Below are positions 50,397 to 58,617 of a stretch of 64,000 bases of DNA, in pieces. Below the pieces are notes generated by a model, which saw only the letters and a list, made by a program, of their open reading frames with translations, did not search any database and was not told the origin of the DNA. Each line of letters starts with the position of its first letter. Position 1 is the stretch's first letter. Made by a program: the position numbers and the translations under genes. Source of the stretch: Asanoa ferruginea (GTDB lineage Bacteria > Actinomycetota > Actinomycetes > Mycobacteriales > Micromonosporaceae); NCBI RefSeq assembly GCF_003387075.1, contig NZ_QUMQ01000001.1:496001-560000 (forward strand), given 5' to 3'.

Positions 50397-51896
50397 TTGC
50401 CGCCTGCGCACCCCCCGTCGAGCTTTGTCGCCGACCGTCTGGCACGTCGGCGGCTAGGTGTCGCCTCGGTTGTGTTTTTCGTCGTCGCGGCGGCGGCGCC
50501 GTTGACGGTCATCGCGGGAGCGGCTGTCACCGCGGTCGCGGTCACGGAGATCACGGCTGTGCCGGTCGGGTATCTCGTGGTGGCGATAGGGCTCGCGGTG
50601 TTCGCCGTGGGCTACGTGGCCATGAGCCGGCACGTCGTCAACGCGGGTGCCTTCTACTCCTACGTCTCTCATGGCCTCGGCCGGACGTTCGGGGTCAGCG
50701 CCGCGGCGGTGGCCCTCGTCGCGTACAACGCCATGCAGGTGGGCCTGTACGGGGCGTTCGGATATGTCGGCTCTCTGGTGCTCGGCGCCTTCGGGGTGAC
50801 GGTGGCGTGGTGGCCCTGCGCGTTGGTGGGTTGGGCGATCGTCGCGATTCTCGGGCTGCTGGATGTCAGCCTCAACGGCCGGGTGCTCGCGACCATGCTG
50901 GCGGCCGAGGTGCTTATCGTGCTGATCTACGACGCGGCCATGATCACCCATCCGGCCGGCGGAGCGTTGCGGTTCGACACGCTACAACCAGACCAGCTGC
51001 TAACTCCCGACATCGCCGCCGTAATGGTCGTTTCCGTCGCAGGATTCGTCGGGTTCGAGGCGACGGTCGTTTTCTCCGAGGAGGCGCGGGATCCACGGCG
51101 GACCGTCGCGCGGGCGACCTACATCGCGATCGCCGTCATCGGCCTGCTCTACGGGCTCTCAGCGTGGGCGCTCTCGGTGGCCACCGGTCCCGAGCACCTC
51201 GTCGCTCGCGCCAAGAGCGAAGGGCCCGACCTGATGTTCAACCTGGTGCTTCCGTACGTCGGACAGTCCCTGGTCGACCTCGGCAAACTCCTGTTCCTGA
51301 CCAGCCTCTTCGCCGCCTTGCTGGTCTTCCACCACACCGTGGCCCGCTACAGCTACGCGTTGGGTAGAGAGCGAGTGCTGCCTGCGGCGTTCGGCCGCGT
51401 CGTCCGACGCACGGGCGCGCCGAAAGTCGGGTCGCTCGCGCAGAGCATCCTGGCTCTCGGCGTCATCGGGACCTACGCCGTGGCCGGCTGGCACCCGATG
51501 GAGAACATGTTCGCGCTCCTCACGACGACGGGCGGTCTTGGCGTGCTCATCCTGATGGCTGCCACATCCGTTTCCGTCATCGGATTCTTCAGCCGCGACC
51601 CGCGCGGCGAGTCGATCTGGCACCGCCTGATCGCACCCGTCGCCGCCAGCCTCTTCCTGGGCGGCCTGACGATCGACACGATCATCCACTTCGGGTCGCT
51701 GTTAGCGCCGGCGAGTTCACAGTGGGTGTGGGGATTCCCCATCGCGTACGGCATCGCCATGCTCGGTGGACTGGTCTGGGCGTTCATCGTGCGACGCTGG
51801 CATGCAGACATCTATGCCCGAATAGGGCTTGGCGTTGAAGAGCCACCGGGCTCCCCCAAGCCGCCGGAGCCGTCGCGTCACCACGCTGTCATCTAG
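50397..51896 (+). CDS. APC-superfamily amino acid permease
   Basis: 499 residues with about 12 membrane helices. The start is TTG at 50397, with GGAGAG upstream, giving PPAHPPSSFVADRL. APC motifs include VVFFVVAAAAPLTVIAGA in helix 1, GAFYSYVSHGLGRTFG in helix 3 and VAGFVGFEATVVFSEEARDPRRTV (helix 6 with the conserved FEA and acidic EE). It would import an amino acid or amine by symport. The next gene starts 15 bp later, so they are likely co-transcribed. Confidence 0.88.
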   Translation: MPPAHPPSSFVADRLARRRLGVASVVFFVVAAAAPLTVIAGAAVTAVAVTEITAVPVGYLVVAIGLAVFAVGYVAMSRHVVNAGAFYSYVSHGLGRTFGVSAAAVALVAYNAMQVGLYGAFGYVGSLVLGAFGVTVAWWPCALVGWAIVAILGLLDVSLNGRVLATMLAAEVLIVLIYDAAMITHPAGGALRFDTLQPDQLLTPDIAAVMVVSVAGFVGFEATVVFSEEARDPRRTVARATYIAIAVIGLLYGLSAWALSVATGPEHLVARAKSEGPDLMFNLVLPYVGQSLVDLGKLLFLTSLFAALLVFHHTVARYSYALGRERVLPAAFGRVVRRTGAPKVGSLAQSILALGVIGTYAVAGWHPMENMFALLTTTGGLGVLILMAATSVSVIGFFSRDPRGESIWHRLIAPVAASLFLGGLTIDTIIHFGSLLAPASSQWVWGFPIAYGIAMLGGLVWAFIVRRWHADIYARIGLGVEEPPGSPKPPEPSRHHAVI

Positions 51897-51911
51897 CAGG
51901 AAGGACCTTCG

Positions 51912-52541
51912 TTGTCCGAGGCTGCGACAGACTCGGCCGCGATCCGGCTCGCCTCTCGAGCGGACGCGTCAGCGGTCAGCGCGACCCTTGTCGAATCGTT
52001 CCTGGTGAGCGCGGTCGGGGACTGGTTGATCCCAGATATCGCGGCCCGTCGCGCGGTCTATGAGCGGTGCTTCGCCACGATCGTCGATCACGCACTCCGA
52101 CACGGCGTCATACACACCACCGCAGACCGCGCCGCCGTCGCTGTGTGGTACCCGATGATGGGTCCGGCCGTCGACGATCCGGACCACGACGCCCGCCTCG
52201 CTGAAGCCGCCGGCGACTATTTTGATCGGTTTCTGCTGAAGCTGAAGGTCACCGCCGAGCGCCACCCAACCGAACCACACCACCACCTGGCCTTCCTCGG
52301 CGTCCAACCGAGCCGCCAAGGAACCGGGTTGGGCACCGCGCTGCTGGACGCCTACCACCGGGTGCTCGACGCGTCCGGGACGCCGGCCTTTCTCGAGGCA
52401 ACCAATGAACGGAACAGCCGGCTGTACGTGCGGCACGGCTACCGCGCCGCGGAACCGGTCTACCTGCCACACGGAGGGCCCCCGATGTGGCCGATGTGGC
52501 GAGACCACGCGGGTGCATGTAACGAAGGTGCGGCTGGCTGA
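51912..52541 (+). CDS. GNAT-family N-acetyltransferase
   Basis: 209 residues. TTG start at 51912 with AGGAAGGA upstream. The acetyl-CoA motif reads VQPSRQGTGLGTALLDAYHRVLD (about residues 135-157), followed by LEATNERNSRLYVRHGY, which is typical of GNAT proteins with broad small-molecule substrates. It follows the permease closely and may modify the imported compound. Confidence 0.88.
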   Translation: MSEAATDSAAIRLASRADASAVSATLVESFLVSAVGDWLIPDIAARRAVYERCFATIVDHALRHGVIHTTADRAAVAVWYPMMGPAVDDPDHDARLAEAAGDYFDRFLLKLKVTAERHPTEPHHHLAFLGVQPSRQGTGLGTALLDAYHRVLDASGTPAFLEATNERNSRLYVRHGYRAAEPVYLPHGGPPMWPMWRDHAGACNEGAAG

Positions 52542-52563
52542 CAAGTATCGGCAGAGCATCCTA

Positions 52564-53141
52564 TGGAGGGGCCTGTGCCGGACCATCGAGGAACTGACGC
52601 TGATCGTCAGCGGTTAACTGATCTGTTCCGTCAGCATGGCGATGACATCTACGCGTACGCCGCCTTGCGACTCGAAACGGAGGACGCCGAGGACGCCGTG
52701 TCCGAGGTCTTCACCGTCGCCTGGCAGAAGCTGTCGACGGTTCGCCGTGGCGAGGAACGGCCGTGGCTGTTCGGGGTGGCACGACGCGTGGTGTTGGCGC
52801 GCCGTCGCCGTAACGCCGGCGCGGGTATCTTCCGACAACGTCTGCTGGCCGCCGGTGTTGCCGACGCTGATGATCACGGCGAATCGACCGTTGAGCGGCG
52901 TCGTGTCATGGCGGCGTTGGAACGACTGTCAGAAAAGGAACGCGAGGCGCTTCTGCTGCGCTATTGGCTCGACCTCAGCGTTTCTGAAGCGGCTACGGCA
53001 GCTGGGTGCTCGACAACAGCTTTCGGCGTCCGCCTGCATCGCGCCAGACGGCGGTTGAGGGACGCACTCGACCGGCACGATGTAGGTCGCGCGCCACGCT
53101 TGCTTCGGGCCATGCCCCACCTGCTGAAGGAGCCGAAATGA
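52564..53141 (+). CDS. ECF-type RNA polymerase sigma factor
   Basis: 192 residues. Region 2 (LTDLFRQHGDDIYAYAALRL, EDAEDAVSEVFTVAWQKL) and region 4 (RLSEKEREALLLRYWLDLSV, AAGCSTTAFGVRLHRARRRL) are both present. The ATG at 52564 is used; a GTG at 52576 with GGAGGGG before it is an alternative start. The next gene overlaps by four bases (ATGA) and encodes a membrane protein of the anti-sigma layout, so the pair is an autoregulated signalling unit. Confidence 0.92.
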
Positions 53142-53701
53142 ACGACCGCGAGCTCAAGGAGATGATCACACGGGCAATGCCGAGCAGGGAGACGCGCTTT
53201 GCGGCCAGCCCGCAAGGCGAAACGATCCTTCAGCGCATTGTCGCCAACGACGAGAGCGCCCCCGACCATTCAAAACGCCGTCGAACGACGCGCAGGAGGC
53301 GGATCGTCGGGTTGACACTCCTGGCAACCTTCGGGGCAGTGGGCGCAGGGGCCGTGGCCATAGCCGACTACGGGGCGCCAACCGCTCCACCGTCGACGCT
53401 ACCGAAGTCTGCCGAGGCGTTCATGTGCGCCTCCGCAGGGCTGGAGCATATGGCCGAAGTGCCACGAGGCCAGGGCGAGAGCCACGTGGCCGCGTGCCGG
53501 CGGATGTGGCCCTCGATTTTTGACGAGGACGCCCCGGACCACCTTTTCGCCTGTGTCAAGGGAGTGCCGACAACGGCCAGCGCCGACCCGCAGTCAGGCG
53601 TCGCGGCATTGGTTTACGTTGTCGAGGGTGGCGCGTTCGTGACCGCCAGTCAAACGTGCGGGTCGGTCGGGATGCTCGTAGTTCCCGATTCGGCTGGCTG
53701 A
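53138..53701 (+). CDS. Membrane protein coupled to the ECF sigma factor (putative anti-sigma)
   Basis: 187 residues. The cytoplasmic N-terminus (residues 1-55, DRELKEMITRAMPSRE...) is followed by an RRRTTRRRR stretch, one membrane helix (about 57-76) and an outer domain of about 110 residues with four cysteines (C96, C118, C142 and C176). It lacks a recognisable zinc anti-sigma motif, but gene order and coupling to the sigma factor support an anti-sigma role. The terminator follows ten bases after the stop. Confidence 0.75.
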   Translation: MNDRELKEMITRAMPSRETRFAASPQGETILQRIVANDESAPDHSKRRRTTRRRRIVGLTLLATFGAVGAGAVAIADYGAPTAPPSTLPKSAEAFMCASAGLEHMAEVPRGQGESHVAACRRMWPSIFDEDAPDHLFACVKGVPTTASADPQSGVAALVYVVEGGAFVTASQTCGSVGMLVVPDSAG

Positions 53702-53710
53702 CACAGCCGG

Positions 53711-53741
53711 GTGGAAGGCCGGGCGCTGCCCGGCCTTCCAC
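53711..53741. terminator. Bidirectional terminator between convergent genes
   Basis: GTGGAAGGCCGGGC and GCCCGGCCTTCCAC form a perfect 14-bp stem with a 3-base loop, midway between the stops of the convergent genes at 53701 and 53760. Confidence 0.85.
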
Positions 53742-53759
53742 AGCGGCTAGCGTGGAGCG

Positions 53760-54404
53760 CTACGGCCAGTTCGGGAGCCATGGATTCGATGCGGGCCCGC
53801 AGACGTGGACCCCATCGATCTTGTCATTCGCGTTGGCGCTGCCGTCCTGGCCTGGGTCCAACGCGAGATTTGACAGGTCATTCGGTGCGGAAAGCGAGAT
53901 GATGCGGTTCCACTTGGTGCCGCTCCAGTTGTAGAAGTAGGACCATGTGCCGCTGGTCTGCTCGTTGCTGATCGAGGAGATCTTGTCGGCCCAGTTGCCG
54001 CCGCCTGGATACGCGACGTTATACAACTTCCAGTCTTTGTTGCAGTCGTAGAAGTCGAGGCGGTTGCCGCCGTACTGACGGTTCGACCAAACACACAGAT
54101 ACAAGAAGTTGCACCCCGCCGCGAGCGTTGTCACTTCCCCTTGAGCTGCGGGAAGTTTCATCCTCAATCCGGGTGCGATCTGAATCGTCGAAGCATCGAG
54201 TTGCTTCGAGCCGGGCATCCGCTTCAAAACGTCGTCGATACCGGCTTGACGCTGCGCCTTCGTGGGCGGAACCGTAGCGTTCTCCCAGTCGTAAACGACT
54301 GCCGGCTTCGGCTTCGGGGCAGCCTGGGCAACAGCCGACGGCGCCAGGACGAGCGCTGTCGCGGCTAGCGCCGACGCAAGAAAACGCCGCCGCCTTGTCA
54401 TCAT
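53760..54404 (-). CDS. Secreted peptidase inhibitor family I36-like protein
   Basis: 214 residues from ATG 54404. The signal peptide ends ...VAQAA. The C-terminal domain (about residues 103-214) has the beta/gamma-crystallin-like I36 pattern: CNFLYLCVWSNRQYGG, RLDFYDCNKDWKLYNV, NWADKISSISNEQTSGTWSYFYNW. Streptomyces SMPI is the classic member and blocks metalloproteases. The first part is an unknown linker domain. Codon use is rather AT-rich. A snapalysin-like protease is encoded at 3279 but far away. The AAAGGA ribosome site lies six bases upstream of the start. Confidence 0.87.
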   Translation of the reverse strand: MMTRRRRFLASALAATALVLAPSAVAQAAPKPKPAVVYDWENATVPPTKAQRQAGIDDVLKRMPGSKQLDASTIQIAPGLRMKLPAAQGEVTTLAAGCNFLYLCVWSNRQYGGNRLDFYDCNKDWKLYNVAYPGGGNWADKISSISNEQTSGTWSYFYNWSGTKWNRIISLSAPNDLSNLALDPGQDGSANANDKIDGVHVCGPASNPWLPNWP

Positions 54405-54587
54405 CGTCATTCCTTTTCCCATCATTCAAGTGGAAACGGAACGGAAGTTGGGCCGGCCCCACACCCGTTGTACGAGAAGCATCGGGTCGGCCTGCTGTGT
54501 CCGGCAACGCATCTGCGGGGACCGTGCGGTAATCCGCAAATGACGATGATGGGCGCACGGCAGTGCGGTGCTGGACAACCATTTGAG

Positions 54588-54806
54588 CTAAGCCGCGGAA
54601 TCGTGCCATCCCAGACGTTGAGCGATCGCCCCGAGGGCGTAGAGAGTTGGTGCGCCAGTTTCCCGGCGTAGCCGCGCTAGCATCGCTTCGGCCGTCCGCG
54701 TGCTCACAAATATTGTGGCCGCGGCGGTGGCTACGGTGTGGCCGTCGAGCAGCAGGCGCAGCAGCGTTCTTTCCAGATCGTTGATGAGCCGCCCCGTGGC
54801 GCGCAC
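54588..54806 (-). CDS. Solo LuxR/GerE-type helix-turn-helix protein (72 aa)
   Basis: Only a GerE-like DNA-binding domain is present (LERTLLRLLLDGHTVATAAA, FVSTRTAEAMLARLRRETGA, LYALGAIAQRLGW), as in small stand-alone regulators. AGGAGG lies five bases before the GTG at 54806, so this start is supported. A 14-codon frame ends at the TAA directly before the GTG and covers the ribosome site. It lies between the I36 gene and a leftward copy of the operator element at 54879-54922. Confidence 0.7.
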   Translation of the reverse strand: MRATGRLINDLERTLLRLLLDGHTVATAAATIFVSTRTAEAMLARLRRETGAPTLYALGAIAQRLGWHDSAA

Positions 54807-54851
54807 TTACCCTCCTGTTGCCGAACGCTCACGCTCGTCAATCACGCGCAT
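54807..54851 (-). other. 14-codon leader frame abutting the LuxR-type gene
   Basis: ATG at 54851 to TAA at 54809-54807 reads MRVIDERERSATGG. The stop touches the next start (TAAGTG), and the downstream ribosome site lies inside the leader frame, which would suit translational coupling or a leader switch. Another mini-frame of ten codons (54870-54838) overlaps it and begins at the fixed offset after the operator. Confidence 0.35.
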
Positions 54852-54878
54852 TAGACCTCGTTACATTCACGGACGTGA

Positions 54879-54922
54879 GTTGACAAGGGCCAGGATGACC
54901 GCTGACGACCCCTCTTGTCAAC
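54879..54922 (-). promoter_or_regulatory. GTTGACAA/TTGTCAAC operator pair upstream of the LuxR-type gene
   Basis: GTTGACAAG (54879-54887) and CTTGTCAAC (54914-54922) are a perfect 9-bp inverted repeat with the same spacing as the pair at 50103-50148. On the reverse strand the second box reads on as TCAACTCAC, matching the TCAACTCAT of the other elements. A fourth box GTTGACGG lies at 54962. Confidence 0.6.
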
Positions 54923-54980
54923 CACATCCCCCTGTCCACCTTCGTCCTCGGCCTCGACTGAGTTGACGGGCGGTGGTGCG

Positions 54981-55003
54981 TTATTGCCAACTCTTTGCAA
55001 TAA
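54981..55003 (+). promoter_or_regulatory. Candidate nickel-responsive operator upstream of the NiCoT gene
   Basis: TTATTGC (54981-54987) and GCAATAA (54997-55003) are perfect 7-bp arms with a 9-bp spacer. Read as TTGCCA-ACTCT-TTGCAA, it resembles the TTGCAA-N5-TTGCAA site that I recall for the nickel regulator Nur of Streptomyces (a Fur-family protein). It lies 56-78 bp before the permease start. Confidence 0.5.
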
Positions 55004-55058
55004 GGCCGGCCCGGCGTAGCGTGCGATCCGGTTCGTCCAGGTCGCAGAAGGGTCCGCG

Positions 55059-56192
55059 ATGGCACGCGAAGAGGTTTCCGGGCTCACCCGTTTTCGGCGA
55101 AGCCTGAACCGCCGCGACTGGTGGTCGCTGGGCGGGATGGCCGGCCTGATCGTGCTGCTGCACCTCGTCGGGTTCGGTGTGCTGCTCGGCTTGGTCGCGC
55201 CGAAGCACTTCCACCTCGGCGGCGACAACCCGGTCTTCACCGTCGGCGTGGGCGTGCTCGCCTACACCTTCGGCCTGCGGCACGCGTTCGACGCCGACCA
55301 CATCGCCGCTGTCGACAACACCACCCGCAAGCTGATGGCCGACAACGCCGCGTCCGGCAATGACCGCAAGCCGCTGTCGGTCGGCTTCTGGTTCGGGCTC
55401 GGCCACTCGACGATCGTCTTCTCGCTGGCGCTGCTGCTGTCGCTCGGCGTGCGGGCCCTCGCCGGGCAGGTCGAAGACGACGGCTCGAGCCTGCACTCCG
55501 TCACCGGCGTGATCGGCGCGTCGGTCTCCGGCGCGTTCCTGTGGATCCTCGGCATCCTCAACCTCGTCGTGCTGCTCGCCATCGTGAAGGTGTTCCGCGA
55601 GATGCGCCGCGGCACCTACAACGAGCAGGAACTCGAAGACCAGCTCAACAAGCGCGGCTTCATGAACCGCTTCCTCGGCGGCCTGACCAAGTCGGTGCGC
55701 AAGCCGTGGCACATCTACCCGATCGGCGTGCTCTTCGGCCTCGGCTTCGACACCGCCACCGAGGTCGGCCTGCTCGTGCTGGCCGGCGGCGCCGCCGCGT
55801 TCAACCTGCCGTTCTACGCCATTCTCGTGCTGCCGATCCTGTTCGCGGCCGGCATGTGCCTGATGGACGCCGCCGACGGCGTCTTCATGAACGCCGCGTA
55901 CGGATGGGCCTTCGCCAAGCCCGTCCGCAAGGTCTTCTACAACATCACCATCACCTCGATCTCGGTCGCCGTAGCCCTGATCATCGGCACGATCGAACTC
56001 GTCGGCGTGCTCGCCGACCAGGCACACATCACCCACGGCCCGATCGCCGCGATCGCCTCGATCCCCCTCGACTACGCCGGCTACGGCATCGTCGGCCTGT
56101 TCGTCGTGTCCTGGCTCGCCGCGATCGCGATCTGGCGGTTCGGGCGCATCGAAGACCGCTGGTCGAAGAACGTCGCTTCCGTGCCCGACTGA
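55059..56192 (+). CDS. NiCoT-family nickel/cobalt permease (HoxN/NixA type)
   Basis: 377 residues, eight membrane helices. The family signature HAFDADHIAAVDN (HX4DH, helix II), then GFWFGLGHSTIVF, LGFDTATEVGLL and LMDAADGVFMNAAYGWA are all present. It imports Ni(II) or Co(II) for enzymes such as hydrogenase, urease or Ni-superoxide dismutase. The ATG at 55059 is used. A palindrome upstream may bind a metal-responsive repressor. It lies upstream of another Ni/Co permease of the RcnA type. Confidence 0.95.
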   Translation: MAREEVSGLTRFRRSLNRRDWWSLGGMAGLIVLLHLVGFGVLLGLVAPKHFHLGGDNPVFTVGVGVLAYTFGLRHAFDADHIAAVDNTTRKLMADNAASGNDRKPLSVGFWFGLGHSTIVFSLALLLSLGVRALAGQVEDDGSSLHSVTGVIGASVSGAFLWILGILNLVVLLAIVKVFREMRRGTYNEQELEDQLNKRGFMNRFLGGLTKSVRKPWHIYPIGVLFGLGFDTATEVGLLVLAGGAAAFNLPFYAILVLPILFAAGMCLMDAADGVFMNAAYGWAFAKPVRKVFYNITITSISVAVALIIGTIELVGVLADQAHITHGPIAAIASIPLDYAGYGIVGLFVVSWLAAIAIWRFGRIEDRWSKNVASVPD

Positions 56193-56271
56193 AACCCCGC
56201 CGCAGAGTTCACCCGGCCGACGCTCGAAGATCACCTCGGAGTCGGGGACGCCCCGGAATGTGTTTCCGTGA

Positions 56272-56457
56272 CTTCCCGCCGTACCCGGGTCGGGCCCGAC
56301 GGCACGGTGGACTACCGATACACCGACGCCGCCGTCCTCGGGAAGTCCGACACGTGCCGCCGCTACCTGTTGGAGCGTGCTCGGACTGATCCTGTTCATC
56401 GCCGCCGGCGGCTTGTTCGCGGTGCGCCGGCCGCGCCGCACCCCCGCCAGAAAGTGA
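56272..56457 (+). pseudogene. Remnant of a membrane-anchored protein, C-terminal end only
   Basis: In this frame a Pro/Thr-rich stretch leads to WSVLGLILFIAAGGLFAVRR and a basic tail ending in TPARK, the classic end of a surface protein with one membrane helix. The TGA at 56455-56457 lies four bases before the RcnA-like start, as for a coupled upstream gene. The frame is closed upstream at 56269 with no usable start, and a second frame (VDYRYTDAAVLGK) looks coding up to about 56385, which suggests a frameshift plus a deletion. Confidence 0.5.
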
Positions 56458-56461
56458 CCGC

Positions 56462-57229
56462 ATGACCCCGCTCGCATTGTCGGCCACCTCCGTCTCGGAC
56501 CGGCTACAGGACCTGATCCAGACCCCCGGCGTGCCGGCGGTGGCGTTCGTGGTCGCCTTCCTCGCGGGGGCCTGGCACGCCGTCACCCCTGGCCATGGCA
56601 AGACCCTGGCGGCCGCCTACCTCGCCGGTTCCAGGGGACGCATCGTCGACGCCGCCTGGCTCGGCGGCTCGGTCGCGGTCATGCACACCATCTCCGTGCT
56701 GGTCATCGGCGTCGCCTGGACGTTCCTGTCGCTGTCGACCATCGTCCGGATGGAACAGCTCACCACCTGGCTCCAGGTCGCGGCTGGGGTGCTCGTGGTC
56801 TGCACCGGCATCTGGATGCTGCGCCGACACCTGCGCGGCCACAGCCACTCACACGATCATGACCACGACCACGACCACGACCATCAGCACGAGCCGTCCA
56901 AGCGGCCAGGCCTGTTGCTGCTCGGCGTCTCGGGTGGCCTGACGCCGTCACCAGCCGCGTTCCTGGTCCTGGCCACCGGCCTGTTCCTCGGCCGGGGCGC
57001 GTTCGCCCTGCTGCTGGTCATCGTCTTCGGCCTCGGCATGGCGGTCGTGCTGTTCGGAGTCGGCGTCCTGGCCGTCGCCGGCAGCACCGTGATCAGCCGC
57101 AGCGCGCGTTCCCTCAAAGCTCTCAAGCTCGCCAGCCGGGTAACCCCGATCCTGGCCGCCAGCGCGGTCACCCTCTTCGGCGCCGGCCTGGTGACGGTGG
57201 CCGCTGTCCACCTCACGACCGTCACCTGA
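56462..57229 (+). CDS. RcnA/NicO-like nickel/cobalt permease
   Basis: 255 residues, about six membrane helices. The NicO family pattern GAWHAVTPGHGKTLAAAYLAG (residues about 37-57) and SGGLTPSPAAFLVL (about 155-168) are present. Between helices 3 and 4 lies a His/Asp-rich metal-binding loop (residues about 121-138, repeated HD). The family includes Ni/Co exporters (RcnA). The upstream gene appears degraded, so it may now depend on another promoter. The ATG at 56462 is used. Confidence 0.9.
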   Translation: MTPLALSATSVSDRLQDLIQTPGVPAVAFVVAFLAGAWHAVTPGHGKTLAAAYLAGSRGRIVDAAWLGGSVAVMHTISVLVIGVAWTFLSLSTIVRMEQLTTWLQVAAGVLVVCTGIWMLRRHLRGHSHSHDHDHDHDHDHQHEPSKRPGLLLLGVSGGLTPSPAAFLVLATGLFLGRGAFALLLVIVFGLGMAVVLFGVGVLAVAGSTVISRSARSLKALKLASRVTPILAASAVTLFGAGLVTVAAVHLTTVT

Positions 57230-57268
57230 CCGGCGATCCGGGCCGTTCTGTTCGTAAACTTCGATGTC

Positions 57269-58024
57269 ATGAACAGCATCGGATGGTACGGCGCGTTGGT
57301 CGCGCTGGAGTTCGTCCTCGCCGCCGTGACCGCCGTTGCCCTGTTGTGGATAAAGGCGCCCTACGGCCGATATCAGCGCGGCGGCTGGGGGCCGACGATC
57401 CCCGGCCGGATCGGGTGGATCGTGATGGAGTCGCCCTCGGTCGTGGTCTTCAGCGCCGTGTTCGTCTCCGGCGCGCACCGCGATGACCTGGTCGCGCTGG
57501 TGCTGCTGGCCATGTGGCTGTGCCACTACGTCTACCGGGCCTTCGTCTACCCGGCGTTGATGCGGCCGGGCAGCCGGATGCCGCTGCTGATCGTGGCACT
57601 CGCGCTGGCATTCAACGTGCTCAACGCGACCATCAACGCCTGGTGGGTGGCCGACCTCGGCGGCTACGCCGACAGTTGGCTCACCGACCCGCGTTTCCTC
57701 GCCGGTGCGGTGCTCTTCTTCGCCGGGCTGGTCGTGCACGTGCGCTCGGACCACACCTTGCGCCGGCTGCGCTCGCCCGGCGAGACCGGCTACCGCATTC
57801 CCTACGGGGGCGGCTTCCGCTGGGTCAGCAGCCCCAACTACACCGGCGAGATCGTGCAGTGGTTCGGGTGGGCGTTGGCGACCTGGTCTCCGGCGGGGCT
57901 GGCGTTCGCCGTCTACACCACGGCCAACCTGGCCCCGAGGGCGATCGACCACCACGCCTGGTACCGCGACCGCTTCCCCGACTACCCGGCCGACCGGCGG
58001 GCGCTCGTACCCCATCTGCTGTAG
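57269..58024 (+). CDS. Steroid 5-alpha-reductase-like membrane protein
   Basis: 251 residues with six or seven helices. The C-terminal half has the 3-oxo-5-alpha-steroid 4-dehydrogenase pattern: GYRIPYGGGFRWVSSPNYTGEIVQWFGWALATWS and NLAPRAIDHHAWYRDRFPDYP. It would reduce a double bond next to a ketone with NADPH, on a steroid or other isoprenoid-like molecule. The ATG at 57269 has no strong ribosome site. It lies 39 bp after the RcnA-like gene, but no functional link is evident. Confidence 0.88.
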   Translation: MNSIGWYGALVALEFVLAAVTAVALLWIKAPYGRYQRGGWGPTIPGRIGWIVMESPSVVVFSAVFVSGAHRDDLVALVLLAMWLCHYVYRAFVYPALMRPGSRMPLLIVALALAFNVLNATINAWWVADLGGYADSWLTDPRFLAGAVLFFAGLVVHVRSDHTLRRLRSPGETGYRIPYGGGFRWVSSPNYTGEIVQWFGWALATWSPAGLAFAVYTTANLAPRAIDHHAWYRDRFPDYPADRRALVPHLL

Positions 58025-58059
58025 CTCGTGTTGTCAGTGGCTTCGGGTAGCGTCCTCGC

Positions 58060-58530
58060 GTGACTGAGCGCGAGACGACCAGGCTCGTCGCCTGGAGCCA
58101 AGAGCTTCGCCAGATGCACGCCCGCCTGCGAGAGGCACTCGACCACACCCGCATCGCGGTTGCCGAAGGCCAAGCAGGCGCGGCAGCCACCGGTGACCTG
58201 CTGCTCTATTGCCACGGGTTCTGCGCTGCCCTGGACGGGCACCATCGCGGCGAGGAACACACGCTCTTCCCCGCGATCGAAGCGGCCCACCCGGAGCTCG
58301 CGCCCGTGCTCCGCCGGCTCACCCAGGACCACTCGATGATCGCGCACCTGCTCGCCGGCTTGCAGGCCGCGCTCGATCGCGCCGCACCGGCCGCAGAGTT
58401 GCACCGTCACCTCGAGGGCGTCGCAGCCATTATGGAAAGCCATTTCCGCTACGAGGAGCGCCAGTTGCTGACGGTGCTCGAAACGCTCTCGCTCGATGCG
58501 TCACCGGAGGAGGTCCTCGGCCCGCTGTGA
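58060..58530 (+). CDS. Hemerythrin HHE-domain protein
   Basis: 156 residues, a four-helix bundle with the iron ligands in the usual places: H35-like near the start (ELRQMHARLREALDH), HHRGEEHTLFP (about residues 66-76), DHSMIAHLL and HFRYEERQLL near the end. It binds a di-iron site and senses or carries O2 or NO. The GTG at 58060 is used. It follows the reductase by 35 bp. Confidence 0.9.
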   Translation: MTERETTRLVAWSQELRQMHARLREALDHTRIAVAEGQAGAAATGDLLLYCHGFCAALDGHHRGEEHTLFPAIEAAHPELAPVLRRLTQDHSMIAHLLAGLQAALDRAAPAAELHRHLEGVAAIMESHFRYEERQLLTVLETLSLDASPEEVLGPL

Positions 58531-58617
58531 GCAACGGTCGGGTCGGTGCGAGTTTCGGCGCCTCGCCACCGGGGGTACAAGGGGCGGCCACTCGGTCCAC
58601 CCACAAGGGAGAGCGCC

